From the NCBI RefSeq assembly GCF_014323725.1, contig NZ_JABVED010000019.1, positions 32,766 through 96,765 of the forward strand: a stretch of DNA of 64,000 nt, written 5' to 3'. The position numbers and the translations under genes were made by a program. The notes below the pieces were generated by a model. That model saw only the letters and a list, made by a program, of their open reading frames with translations, was not told where the DNA came from and did not search any database. This document shows, in pieces, positions 9,311 to 17,252 of this stretch. Position 1 is the first letter of the stretch. Every line of letters begins with the position of its first letter. The DNA is from Actinokineospora xionganensis (GTDB lineage: Bacteria; Actinomycetota; Actinomycetes; Mycobacteriales; Pseudonocardiaceae).

Positions 9311-10258
9311 CTACCGGGGAGCCGAGCGACCACCGGCGGTGAGCATGCCCCGCACCCTGCGCCCCAGCCACAGCGTCGGCCACGCCGCCGCGATGCCGAG
9401 ACCCGCCGGGATGCCGGTCTGCCACGCGGGGGCGGAGAGCGCCTGCGGGTTGTGGTCGCCGATGCCCTGCCACCGCGACGGCGGCAGGATGATCGCGCGG
9501 GCCTTGCCGATGATGTTGTCGACCGGGACGAACCCGTTCGCGCCGCCGCCGCCCTGCGCGCGCGAGTCGCGGGAGTTGTTGCGGTTGTCGCCCATCACGA
9601 ACACCATGCCCGGCGGAACGGTGATCTTCGGGAACACGTCCTGCTGGGCTTCCGGCCCGGGCATGTAGCGGTACGGCTCGCTCAGGGAGTTGCCGTTGAC
9701 CATGACGCGGTTCTCGTCGTCGCAGCACTCGATGGTCTGGCCCGCCACGGCGATGATCCGCTTCACGACGTCCTCGTCGCTGGACTCGACCATGCCGAAC
9801 TGCGAGCCGATGTCCTGGATCCACGCGACGAGCGCGTTGTCGGACCGCTTGGCGCCGCCGTGCTGGTCCCACGTCGACGGACGCTGGAAGACCACCACAT
9901 CGCCCGGCTTCGGGTCGTTGAAGTAGTAGACGACCTTGTCGACCAGCACGCGGTCGCCCGTGCAGCCCGCGCACCCGTGCAGGGTGCGCTCCATCGACTC
10001 CGACGGGATGACGAACACCCGCGCGACGAAAGTCTGGATGAGGAAGGTGAGCACCAGGGCCACCGCGGCGAGCATCAGCAACTCGACGAAGAAGGAGTGC
10101 TTCCGCTTCGGCTTGCCCGCCTTCGTGCCCGAGTCCGGCTCGTCCGATTCCGACTGGTGCGATTCGTGCATGTCCGGCTCCCGAATGCCCGGATCGTCGA
10201 CAGCGAGATTCTCGGCGCCGCGTCCATCCCCTGGCACGGCACCGTGTGCGTCCGACAC
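9311..10258 (-). CDS. lepB: Type I signal peptidase, copy B
   Basis: Second tandem signal peptidase, 315 residues. A hydrophilic acidic N-terminus of about 50 residues precedes the membrane helix (about 57-78), catalytic Ser88 (IPSESMERTL), Lys166 (DVVKRIIAVAGQ) and the GDNRNNSRDSR box. Like copy A it keeps the CAGC and CCDDEN cysteine pairs and a hydrophobic C-terminal segment. The GTG start at 10258 shares one base with the TAG of copy C (TAGTG), so the two are translationally coupled. Active-site residues are all present, so functional divergence would concern substrates or timing rather than loss of activity. Confidence 0.94.
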   Translation of the reverse strand: MSDAHGAVPGDGRGAENLAVDDPGIREPDMHESHQSESDEPDSGTKAGKPKRKHSFFVELLMLAAVALVLTFLIQTFVARVFVIPSESMERTLHGCAGCTGDRVLVDKVVYYFNDPKPGDVVVFQRPSTWDQHGGAKRSDNALVAWIQDIGSQFGMVESSDEDVVKRIIAVAGQTIECCDDENRVMVNGNSLSEPYRYMPGPEAQQDVFPKITVPPGMVFVMGDNRNNSRDSRAQGGGGANGFVPVDNIIGKARAIILPPSRWQGIGDHNPQALSAPAWQTGIPAGLGIAAAWPTLWLGRRVRGMLTAGGRSAPR

Positions 10259-11682
10259 TAATCAGCCTTCCGTGATGTGAGAGCGATCTTCGCGCGGCGG
10301 CCGATCCACAGCACCGGCCACGCGGCGGCCACGCCGAGACCGGCCGGGATCCCCTGCTGCCACGCTGCCGCGGCCAGATCGACGTCCCCTTGCGGGTTGT
10401 GGTCGCCCACACCGCGCCAGCGCGAGGGCGGCAGCACGATGTAGCGGGCCTTGCCGATGACCTTGCCGAGCGGGACGACGCCGCGGATGCCGCCGCCACC
10501 CTGGAATCGGGAGTCGGAGGAGTTGTCGCGGTTGTCACCCATGACCCACAGGGTGCCCTCGGGCACCGTAACGCGAGCGAACTGATTGCGCTCGCTGGGT
10601 GTGCCGTGCTCCCAGTAGATATATGGCTCGTCGAGGGGCTTGCCGTCGACCAGCACGCGGTTCTGCTCGTCGCAGCACTCGACGGTCTGGCCGCCGACAG
10701 CGATGACCCGCTTGACGAAGTCGCGCTCGTCCGGCGGGGCGACACCGATCAGCGAACCCATGTATTGCAGCCCGCGGACCAGCGGGTTGTCCGAGCGCTT
10801 GTCCCGGATGTCGTTCTCGGTCCAGGTGTTCGGCCCCTGGAAGACGACCACGTCGCCCGGGCTGGGATCGCGGAAGTCGTAGACGATCTTGTCGACGAAC
10901 ACCCGGTCGCCGGTGCAGCCCGGGCAGCCGTGCAACGTCTTCTCCATCGAGCCGGACGGGATGGAATACACCCGACCGATGAAGTGCTGGATCGCGAACG
11001 TGAGGACCAGCGCCACTCCCGCGAGGACGAGCAACTCGCGCCAGAGCGGCTGCTTGCGCGGCGGCCTGCGGTGCTTGCCCTGCCTGCGCCTGCGCTCCTC
11101 GTCGGTCTCCTCGGCCTCCGCCTCGGGCTTCGCCGGGGCCTCTGACTTGGCCGGCGTCGACGGCTTGGCGGCGGGCTCGGCCTTCGGCGGGACCACGGGC
11201 TTGGGCGGAAGCGTCGGCGCGGGGCTGTGCGGTTCGACCTTGGGGATGAGCTCGGTCGGCCCGTCGATGGGGAGACGCGAGATGCGCTCGGTGACGTGCG
11301 CACCGGGATCCGGCGGAGGCGCCGCGGGGCCGCGGGAGATCTGCTCGGTCACCCGGGTGGAAACACTGGGGACCGGCGGCTTCGGCGGCTCTTCCGGCAG
11401 CGGCGGGAGGGCTTCCTCCGGCAGCGGCGTGCCGAACCAGAACTCGGGACTCACCGATTGCGGGCCCGACGGCGGCGTTTCGGCAGCTCGCCTGATGGGC
11501 TCGGTGTAGGCGACCTCGGGAACCGCGGTGCCGTTGACCTTGGTGCCGTTGACCCGCTTGGCGCTCACCGAAGTCCCGTTGGTCTGGCCATGGCGCTGGT
11601 CCGCCGTCTCCTCCTGGAAATGCCCGACGTGTGCCGCGCCTTCAGCAGGCAGCGGCACACGGCGGGAGGAACGGTCGACCAC
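10258..11682 (-). CDS. lepB: Type I signal peptidase, copy C with long Pro-rich cytosolic extension
   Basis: First gene of the tandem set. Its 474 residues include about 210 of disordered Pro/Ala/Glu/Lys-rich cytosolic sequence before the transmembrane helix (about 216-233). Within it the short motif VTEQISR/VTERISR occurs twice (111-117 and 130-136). The catalytic part is complete: Ser245 (IPSGSMEKTL), Lys in DFVKRVIAVGG and GDNRDNSSDSR, plus a C-terminal hydrophobic segment. The GTG at 11682 has no strong ribosome-binding site, so the exact N-terminus is uncertain. It lies 36 bp after rplS, the place of the single lepB in mycobacteria. Confidence 0.9.
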   Translation of the reverse strand: MVDRSSRRVPLPAEGAAHVGHFQEETADQRHGQTNGTSVSAKRVNGTKVNGTAVPEVAYTEPIRRAAETPPSGPQSVSPEFWFGTPLPEEALPPLPEEPPKPPVPSVSTRVTEQISRGPAAPPPDPGAHVTERISRLPIDGPTELIPKVEPHSPAPTLPPKPVVPPKAEPAAKPSTPAKSEAPAKPEAEAEETDEERRRRQGKHRRPPRKQPLWRELLVLAGVALVLTFAIQHFIGRVYSIPSGSMEKTLHGCPGCTGDRVFVDKIVYDFRDPSPGDVVVFQGPNTWTENDIRDKRSDNPLVRGLQYMGSLIGVAPPDERDFVKRVIAVGGQTVECCDEQNRVLVDGKPLDEPYIYWEHGTPSERNQFARVTVPEGTLWVMGDNRDNSSDSRFQGGGGIRGVVPLGKVIGKARYIVLPPSRWRGVGDHNPQGDVDLAAAAWQQGIPAGLGVAAAWPVLWIGRRAKIALTSRKAD

Positions 11683-11696
11683 GCACGCCAGCGTAC

Positions 11697-11714
11697 GTCA
11701 GCCGGTGTGCTGAC
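11697..11714 (-). terminator. Short hairpin between rplS and lepB
   Basis: GTCAGC (11697-11702) and GCTGAC (11709-11714) form a 6-bp stem 4 nt after the rplS stop. It could partly attenuate transcription into the lepB genes. The stem is short, so this is a weak call. Confidence 0.35.
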
Positions 11715-11718
11715 CGCG

Positions 11719-12078
11719 TCAGGAAGCGGTCTGAGGCTCGCGCTTCTCCTTGATCTTCGCGGCCTTGCCGCGCAGCTCACGGAGGTAGTACAGCTTGGCG
11801 CGCCGGACGTCGCCGCGCTTGGCGACCTCGATCTCGGCGATGTTGGGAGTGTGCACCGGGAAGGTGCGCTCCACGCCGACACCGAACGACACCTTGCGGA
11901 CAGTGAAGGTCTCGCGGATCCCGCCACCCTGGCGACGGATGACGACGCCCTGGAACACCTGGACACGAGTACGAGTGCCCTCGATGACGCGGACGTGGAC
12001 CTTCAGCGTGTCACCCGGGCGGAAGTCCGGGATGTCGGAACGCAGCGACTTGGCGTCCAGGGCATCCAGGGTGTTCAT
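11719..12078 (-). CDS. rplS: 50S ribosomal protein L19
   Basis: L19 sits at the 30S/50S interface and helps form bridges B6/B8. The 119-residue product shows the family core [58 protein letters not shown] and [23 protein letters not shown] at 12078. It follows trmD after a 140-bp gap and precedes the signal peptidase genes, the standard actinobacterial order trmD-rplS-lepB. Confidence 0.97.
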   Translation of the reverse strand: MNTLDALDAKSLRSDIPDFRPGDTLKVHVRVIEGTRTRVQVFQGVVIRRQGGGIRETFTVRKVSFGVGVERTFPVHTPNIAEIEVAKRGDVRRAKLYYLRELRGKAAKIKEKREPQTAS

Positions 12079-12130
12079 CGGTAGTCCGTCCTCGTCAATT
12101 CGGAGATGTTCGTTCGTCGCTCCCGGCCGC

Positions 12131-12146
12131 AGGCGGCAAGCCGCCT
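12131..12146 (-). promoter_or_regulatory. Hairpin in the rplS leader
   Basis: In the 140-bp trmD-rplS spacer (12079-12218) AGGCGGC (12131-12137) pairs with GCCGCCT (12140-12146). On the minus strand the element lies about 55 nt upstream of the rplS start. It could be part of an L19 leader structure or a terminator after trmD. I could not match it to a known leader class. Confidence 0.35.
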
Positions 12147-12218
12147 ATGTGTCCAGCCTGGGAGTGGGCTTGAGGTGCGCGCTCGGGAAGACCCGGACGC
12201 GACAACTCAGGAAGTATG

Positions 12219-12998
12219 TCAGACGGGATCCTCGGACCGGAAATCGCCCCCTGGCGGGGCCTTCCGCAGCCGTTCGAGCAGGGCTCGGTCGTGCTTGTCC
12301 AGCGACTCGGGGGGCAGGGCGGCGAGCAGGTCGGGGCGGCGCGCGAACGTGCGCTCGATCGCCTGGTCACGGCGCCAGCGGTCGATCGCCTTGTGGTTGC
12401 CCGACCGCAGCACCTCGGGCACCGCGCGGTCGCGCCACACCTCGGGGCGGGTGTAGCTGGGGCCTTCCAGCAGCCCGTCGGAGAACGAGTCCTGCTCGGC
12501 CGAGAGCGGGTTGCCCAGGACACCGGGCAGCAGCCGGGCCACCGCCTCGACCATGACCATGACCGCGACCTCGCCGCCGACCAGCACGTAGTCGCCGATG
12601 GAGACCTCATCGACGCGCATCCGGGTCGAGGCGTCGTCGATGACCCGCTGGTCGATGCCCTCGTAGCGGCCGCAGGCGAACACCAATCGCGACTCGGTGG
12701 CGTACTCGTGGGCCATGGCCTGGGTGAACGGCCTGCCCGCCGGGGTCGGCACGACCAGTCGGGGCGGCTCCCCCGCGCACACCTCGTCGAGCGCCTCACC
12801 CCACACCTGGGGCTTCATCACCATGCCGGGACCACCGCCGTACGGGCTGTCGTCGACGCCCTTGTGCACGTCATAGGTCCAGCGACGCAGGTCGTGGACG
12901 TCGAGGTTGAGCAGCCCGCGCTCGATGGCCCGGCCCAGCAGCGCGCCGCGCAGGGGGTCGAGGTACTCGGGAAAGATCGTGACAATGTCGATCCGCAC
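12219..12998 (-). CDS. trmD: tRNA (guanine37-N1)-methyltransferase
   Basis: A SPOUT-class enzyme that methylates G37 of tRNAs next to the anticodon, preventing frameshifting. The 259-residue protein begins [15 protein letters not shown] and contains [15 protein letters not shown], the SAM-binding trefoil-knot segments [15 protein letters not shown] and [33 protein letters not shown], and the C-terminal domain with [15 protein letters not shown]. It starts 9 nt after the HExxH peptidase gene, so the two are co-transcribed. Confidence 0.97.
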   Translation of the reverse strand: MRIDIVTIFPEYLDPLRGALLGRAIERGLLNLDVHDLRRWTYDVHKGVDDSPYGGGPGMVMKPQVWGEALDEVCAGEPPRLVVPTPAGRPFTQAMAHEYATESRLVFACGRYEGIDQRVIDDASTRMRVDEVSIGDYVLVGGEVAVMVMVEAVARLLPGVLGNPLSAEQDSFSDGLLEGPSYTRPEVWRDRAVPEVLRSGNHKAIDRWRRDQAIERTFARRPDLLAALPPESLDKHDRALLERLRKAPPGGDFRSEDPV

Positions 12999-13007
12999 CG
13001 GTGAAGG

Positions 13008-14075
13008 CTAGCCGCGGGCGTCCAAGCGCTGCGCGATGGCCGGGACCAGGTCCAGGAACAGGTGCTCGAACCAGCGCATGAGCCCGCCGGGCAGGTCCAG
13101 CGGCGGCACCGGCATCGGGGCACGCGCGTATTCCTGCTCTATGACCGGCCACAGAGCGTCCCAGCGTTGGCCGGACGGCGGGTGCCCGCTTGCCGCGGGC
13201 GGGTAGCCGACAACCTTGAGTTCACCGTCGAGTTCGTGCAGCACCAGGTCGAGCAGCAGGAAGTACAGCGGGCCGGTGGCGGCGGCCGCGGCGGCGAGGC
13301 CGTGCCTGCGGACGAACAGCGGGTCCTGTTCGGCGGCGGCGGCGAGCCACTGCTCGGTGAGGACCAGCTGGGCGCCGATGCGGTCGGCCTCGAACTCGTC
13401 CTCCACGGACCGGGTGTGGACGTCGACCTTGGAGTCCACCGACGTGAGCGTCGTGCGGCCGGCCTGGGAGTGCTTGGCCACGATGTGGCCGTACTCGTGG
13501 CCGATCGCGAACCGCATGGAGGCGTTGACCAGCAGGTCCAGCATCACCTCGCGGTGGCCGGTGAGCGGTGGCAGCGGCACGGACCGCCAAGGGTCGCCGT
13601 AGCGCAGGTGCGCGGCGAAGACGTCGGCCAGCGCGGCGAGGGTCTGCGGCCGGTCCAGGATCGGTGGTTCGCCGAACATCTGGGCGGACATCATATTGAT
13701 CTTCAGGGTGAGGAAGACCAGGCCCATCGCGCCGCTGCTCATCAGGATCAGATCGCCGCCGGCGGCGGGGGTGGTCCAGGCGTTGAGATCACCGAGCGGG
13801 TAGAGGCCGGTGACGATCTGGCGCGGGTCGAACGACAGGTCGAGCGAGTGGGCCGCGGCCTCGACCTCCTCGACCCGGCGGTCCAGCAGGTCCTGGGCGG
13901 AGCTGAGGTGGCGCAGGGGCTCGGCGACGTAGTCGTCGGTGGCGGCGAGCAGGGCGCCGACGCGCTCGGCCGTGTTGTGCCCGCCCACGGCGGGGCCGAT
14001 CAGCCTGCCGCTGAACCCGTCCCGCTGCACCAGCGCGAGATAGGTGGTGACCAGCTTCCTGGACCGCGTGCTCAT
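13008..14075 (-). CDS. HExxH zinc-metallopeptidase-like protein of unknown family
   Basis: A 355-residue soluble protein with no signal peptide. It has a gluzincin zinc site: HEYGH (193-197), within a hydrophobic helix (RFAIGHEYGHIVAKH), and about 30 residues later EDEFEADRIG (225-234), whose Glu would be the third ligand, a spacing like M48 and ImmA/IrrE-type (M78) peptidases. The N-terminal half is mostly helical without recognisable domains. A hydrophobic patch near 270-285 (GPLYFLLLDLVLHEL) may contact membrane or a substrate. It is embedded between rimM and trmD and its ATG overlaps the stop of a 41-codon ORF as ATGA. I do not recognise the family; catalytic activity is inferred from the motif only. 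Confidence 0.75.
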   Translation of the reverse strand: MSTRSRKLVTTYLALVQRDGFSGRLIGPAVGGHNTAERVGALLAATDDYVAEPLRHLSSAQDLLDRRVEEVEAAAHSLDLSFDPRQIVTGLYPLGDLNAWTTPAAGGDLILMSSGAMGLVFLTLKINMMSAQMFGEPPILDRPQTLAALADVFAAHLRYGDPWRSVPLPPLTGHREVMLDLLVNASMRFAIGHEYGHIVAKHSQAGRTTLTSVDSKVDVHTRSVEDEFEADRIGAQLVLTEQWLAAAAEQDPLFVRRHGLAAAAAATGPLYFLLLDLVLHELDGELKVVGYPPAASGHPPSGQRWDALWPVIEQEYARAPMPVPPLDLPGGLMRWFEHLFLDLVPAIAQRLDARG

Positions 14076-14197
14076 CGCGGATCGAGTGCGCCCCTGCCCG
14101 TGACGGCCTCGACTAAGGCGGCGTCACGCAGGGACTCGACTAAGGATTCGGCAGGGGTCGGCGACGGCAGTCGGCTCATGAGCACGTTGTCGGACAT
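14072..14197 (-). CDS. 41-residue ORF with two TTA codons, coupled to the peptidase
   Basis: A short minus-strand gene starting ATG at 14197 behind a G-rich ribosome-binding stretch (GGGGGTGG) and ending TGA within the ATGA shared with the peptidase start at 14075. The product starts MSDNVLMSRLPSPTPAE; its second half carries a repeated LVE motif (ESLVESL and AALVEAV). Wobble positions are GC-rich, as in real genes here, yet it contains two TTA leucine codons (19 and 28), each in a repeat of the 10-mer TCGACTAAGG as read on the plus strand. TTA is rare in such genomes and in Streptomyces makes translation depend on the bldA tRNA. Function unknown; it could be a substrate, inhibitor or leader of the adjacent peptidase. 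Confidence 0.6.
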   Translation of the reverse strand: MSDNVLMSRLPSPTPAESLVESLRDAALVEAVTGRGALDPR

Positions 14198-14273
14198 CCG
14201 CCACCCCCAGGGTCGAAGCGGTCGCCAGACTAGCGGAGGCATTCACCCATCAGTGGGTACCCGGGACACGGGT

Positions 14274-14792
14274 TTATTCGATCAGGCCCTCAGGCGGGTC
14301 GAGCACGACGCGACCGCCCTTGACGTCGACTTCCGGGACGATCTGACGGACGAACGGCACCAGGACCTCTTCGCCGCCGGGGCGGTTGATCACCAGCAGC
14401 TCACCGCCGAGGCCATGGGCGATTTCCTTGACCTTGCCGACTTCGGTCCCGTCCAGGAGCACCGCGGACAGACCCGCCAGCTCGTAGTCGTAGAACTCGT
14501 CGGGGTCGTCGATGGGAGCCAGCGTCGAGGGGTCGGCGAGCAGGAGCGCTCCCCGCATGTCCTCGGCGGTGTTGCGGTCGGGGACTTCCTCGAAACGCAC
14601 CAGCAGCCGCCCGGCGTGTGGCCGGGCGGCTGTGATGGTGAGCGTGCGCTTGGAGCCGTCCCGCAACTGTGCTGTCACCGACTCACCGAGCGCGAAACGC
14701 TGCTCGGGTGAGTCGGTGTGCAGCTCGATAGCCAGTTCGCCGGTGATTCCGTGCGCCTTGGCGACACGGCCGACGAGTACCAGCGCGTTCAT
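14274..14792 (-). CDS. rimM: Ribosome maturation factor RimM
   Basis: RimM assists assembly of the 30S head domain and binds S19. The 172-residue product starts MNALVLVGRVAKAHGITGELAIELHTDSPEQRF and has an N-terminal beta-barrel and a C-terminal PRC-barrel (EFYDYELAGLSAVLLDGTEVGKVKEIAHGLGGELLVI). An upstream in-frame extension exists but would overlap khpA and lacks conservation, so the ATG at 14792 is chosen. It follows khpA by 16 nt. The 76-bp gap after it holds small GC-rich repeats (ACCCA/TGGGT, ACCCG/CGGGT). Confidence 0.95.
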   Translation of the reverse strand: MNALVLVGRVAKAHGITGELAIELHTDSPEQRFALGESVTAQLRDGSKRTLTITAARPHAGRLLVRFEEVPDRNTAEDMRGALLLADPSTLAPIDDPDEFYDYELAGLSAVLLDGTEVGKVKEIAHGLGGELLVINRPGGEEVLVPFVRQIVPEVDVKGGRVVLDPPEGLIE

Positions 14793-14808
14793 TCGCTCCA
14801 CAGTCCGA

Positions 14809-15048
14809 TCAGTGATCGGTGTCGACCACGTCGACCCGGATACCGCGACCGCCGACACCGGCCATCACGGTACGAAGAGCCGTGGCGGTGCGGCCGCCCC
14901 GGCCGATCACCTTGCCCAGGTCCTCCGGGTTGACATGGACTTCGAGCGTGCGGCCACGACGGGTCGTGACCAGCTCGACCTGGACATCGTCGGGGTGGTC
15001 GACGATGCCGCGCACGAGGTGCTCGAGTGCGTCCGCGAGGGCACTCAC
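14809..15048 (-). CDS. khpA: KH-domain RNA-binding protein
   Basis: A 79-residue single KH-domain protein of the KhpA/YlqC family, an RNA chaperone conserved between rpsP and rimM. The KH signature with its GxxG loop is visible as [22 protein letters not shown]. The GTG start at 15048 overlaps the rpsP stop as GTGA, so the two are coupled. KhpA typically works with KhpB/Jag, not encoded here. Confidence 0.94.
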   Translation of the reverse strand: MSALADALEHLVRGIVDHPDDVQVELVTTRRGRTLEVHVNPEDLGKVIGRGGRTATALRTVMAGVGGRGIRVDVVDTDH

Positions 15049-15509
15049 TCGGCCGGCGCCTCGGTCTCGGTGGCGGCCGCGGCCGGTGCCTCGGCGTCAG
15101 CCTTCGGCTCGGCCTTCTTCGGCGCCGACTTCTTCTTCGGCGTGGTCGCGTCGGTCGAGGGCTCCTCGCCCGCGGCCTTGAGCGCGGCCTCGAACAGCGA
15201 CTGCTTCGACGGCTTCGGCTCCTTGACGCGCAGGGTGCCCTCGGCGCCCGGCAGGCCCTTGAACTTCTGCCAGTCGCCGGTGATCTCCAGCAGGTTCTTC
15301 ACCGAGTCGGTCGGCTGCGCGCCGACACCCAGCCAGTACTGGGCCCGCTCGGAGTCGACCTCGATGAGGCTCGGCTCTTCCTTCGGGCTGTAACGGCCGA
15401 TCGTCTCGATCGCCTTGCCGTCACGACGGGTGCGCGCGTCGGAGACGATGATGCGGTAGTACGGCGCACGGATCTTTCCGAGGCGCTGCAGCTTGATCTT
15501 GACAGCCAC
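15045..15509 (-). CDS. rpsP: 30S ribosomal protein S16 with Ala/Lys-rich tail
   Basis: S16 is a primary assembly protein of the 30S body. The 154-residue product begins [38 protein letters not shown] and includes [31 protein letters not shown]. The canonical protein ends near residue 100; the remaining 50 residues are a low-complexity Lys/Ala/Glu tail common in actinobacteria. It is the first gene of the rpsP-khpA-rimM-peptidase-trmD string; the 171-bp spacer upstream (15510-15680) should contain its promoter, though I could not assign clear hexamers. Confidence 0.97.
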   Translation of the reverse strand: MAVKIKLQRLGKIRAPYYRIIVSDARTRRDGKAIETIGRYSPKEEPSLIEVDSERAQYWLGVGAQPTDSVKNLLEITGDWQKFKGLPGAEGTLRVKEPKPSKQSLFEAALKAAGEEPSTDATTPKKKSAPKKAEPKADAEAPAAAATETEAPAE

Positions 15510-15680
15510 GGGTTGGGGTGCTCCTCAAAGCTCTCGGTACTGCGATGTGTGAGCGTGGCGTTCCGAGTGGGGTCGGTCGGCCTTGCCCGAAGGTTCAGGC
15601 GTCACGGCACGGTGAGAGGGTCCGGCCATGACGGACAGCGGGTAATTGTGCCAGACGCGAGACGGGCTTGACGCCTTGGG

Positions 15681-16436
15681 TCACCCGACGAAGGCGGCGA
15701 CCTCGACACCTGCCTGGTCGAGCGCCGCCCGGACGGCCCGCGCGTGATGCACGGCACCCGGTGTGTCGCCGTGCAGGCACAGCGACCGGGCGGGCATCGG
15801 GAGCACGGTCCCGTCCATGGCGACGATCTCCTTGGACACCGCGAGGCGCACGGCGCGCTCGACCACGGCGGCCGTTTCGATGATCGACGCGCCCGGCTCG
15901 CCGCGCGGCACGAGCGTGCCCTCCGGGGTGTAGCCGCGGTCGGCGAACGCCTCGAAGACGCAGGGCAGCCCCACGGACTCCGCCGCGTCGAGCAGCCGGG
16001 AGCCGGGCAGGCCGAGGACGGGCAGCACGCCGAACGCGCGCACGGCGTCCGCGACGGCGGCGGCCTGGGCGTCGTGGTGCACCACGGCGTTGTAGAGCGC
16101 CCCGTGCGGTTTCACGTAGCCCACGGAAGTCCCGGACGCGCGCGCGATGCCGTCGAGCGCGCCGATCTGATAGAGCACCTCGTCGGCCAACTGGGCGGGG
16201 TCGACGTCGATGAAGCGCCTGCCGAACCCGGCGAGGTCCCGGTATGAGACCTGGGCGCCGACAGCCACTCCCCCGGCCGCCGCGGCCTGGCAGACCGCGC
16301 GCATCGTCGAGGCGTCGCCCGCGTGGAAGCCGCAGGCGACGTTGGCGGAGGTGACGATGTCGAGCAGGGCCATGTCGTCGCCGAGGCGCCACACACCGAA
16401 GCCCTCGCCGAGATCGGCGTTGAGGTCGAGGATCAC
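15681..16436 (-). CDS. pxpA: 5-oxoprolinase subunit PxpA (LamB/YcsF family)
   Basis: One subunit of the ATP-dependent 5-oxoprolinase PxpABC, which opens pyroglutamate to glutamate. The 251-residue protein starts MILDLNADLGEGFGVWRLGDDMALLDIVTSANVACGFHAGD, the family signature, followed by GYVKPHGALYNA and SLCLHGDTPGAV with likely metal ligands. The partner subunits pxpB and pxpC are not adjacent. GTG start at 16436 overlaps the CPBP protease gene stop by 4 bp. Confidence 0.9.
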   Translation of the reverse strand: MILDLNADLGEGFGVWRLGDDMALLDIVTSANVACGFHAGDASTMRAVCQAAAAGGVAVGAQVSYRDLAGFGRRFIDVDPAQLADEVLYQIGALDGIARASGTSVGYVKPHGALYNAVVHHDAQAAAVADAVRAFGVLPVLGLPGSRLLDAAESVGLPCVFEAFADRGYTPEGTLVPRGEPGASIIETAAVVERAVRLAVSKEIVAMDGTVLPMPARSLCLHGDTPGAVHHARAVRAALDQAGVEVAAFVG

Positions 16437-17179
16437 GGCTGCATCACCCCGAGGGTGATCAGCAGGATGGCGAGTGCGGGCACGAAGTTGTTGATCTGGT
16501 GGGCGACGATGCTCGCGCCGAGCCTGCCGGTGTAGAGCCGGGCCAGGCCGATCGGGATGGCGACGACCAGCAGCAGCGAGGTGCGCAACGGCTCCAGATG
16601 GCTGATCGCGAAGATCACGGTGGTCAGGCCGAACACCACCCAGCGGCCCATGTTCAGCCGCTCAAGCGCCCCCCACAGCAGGCCGCGGTAGATGATCTCC
16701 TCGAAGACCGGGCCGATGAGCCACACATAGACGAACAACGTGATCGCGGCGGCCACCGGCATCAACCGGTCGTCGACGAGCAGGCCCAGGGAGGATTTCG
16801 CGTCCTCCTGACCGACGACCTTGGTCCACACGGTGCCCGCGATGGTGGTGAGAACCAGGCCGAGCATGCCGAACTTGAAGCCCGCCTTGACGTCCTCACG
16901 GGTGTACGACCATCGCAGGTCGAGCTTCGGGCCGTAGCCCCGCAGCTTGGTGACCAACAGGGCCAGCAGGGTGGCCAGGGCGGTGGGCACCATGGTCCCG
17001 ACGAGGATCACCGCGATCGAGTGAGTCTTGTTGAGTCCGTACATCCGCGCGATCGTGCCGATGACCACGGCGGTCAGGATGTAGACGCCCAACACGAGCA
17101 GGAACGCGCCGAAACCCCATTTGTGGTCTCGAACCTGCGGCTGCGGCGTCTCCGCGGGCGTCTCCGTAACCGGGGTCAC
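16433..17179 (-). CDS. CPBP family intramembrane glutamic endopeptidase
   Basis: A 248-residue polytopic membrane protein of the CPBP/Abi (CAAX-protease-like) family. About eight hydrophobic segments are present. The motifs are GPVFEEIIYRGLLWG (the EExxxR motif with catalytic Glu pair), FAISHLEP (conserved His) and AHQINN (H-x3-N-type). A proline-rich cytosolic N-terminus precedes helix 1. Substrates of such proteins are mostly unknown; in other bacteria they act in bacteriocin immunity or prenyl-protein processing. It overlaps pxpA and may simply share its transcript. Confidence 0.87.
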   Translation of the reverse strand: MTPVTETPAETPQPQVRDHKWGFGAFLLVLGVYILTAVVIGTIARMYGLNKTHSIAVILVGTMVPTALATLLALLVTKLRGYGPKLDLRWSYTREDVKAGFKFGMLGLVLTTIAGTVWTKVVGQEDAKSSLGLLVDDRLMPVAAAITLFVYVWLIGPVFEEIIYRGLLWGALERLNMGRWVVFGLTTVIFAISHLEPLRTSLLLVVAIPIGLARLYTGRLGASIVAHQINNFVPALAILLITLGVMQP

Positions 17180-17252
17180 ATTCGCCTCCCCTGTGTCCGG
17201 ATGTCGCTATTCCAGTGTGGGCCAAGAGACTAGCCGCGGTGGGGTGAGCGGG

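Noticed and set aside
8447..10261. A 604-codon forward frame across the signal peptidase genes
   Set aside because: Antisense shadow of lepB copies A and B; its internal repetition only mirrors the gene duplication.
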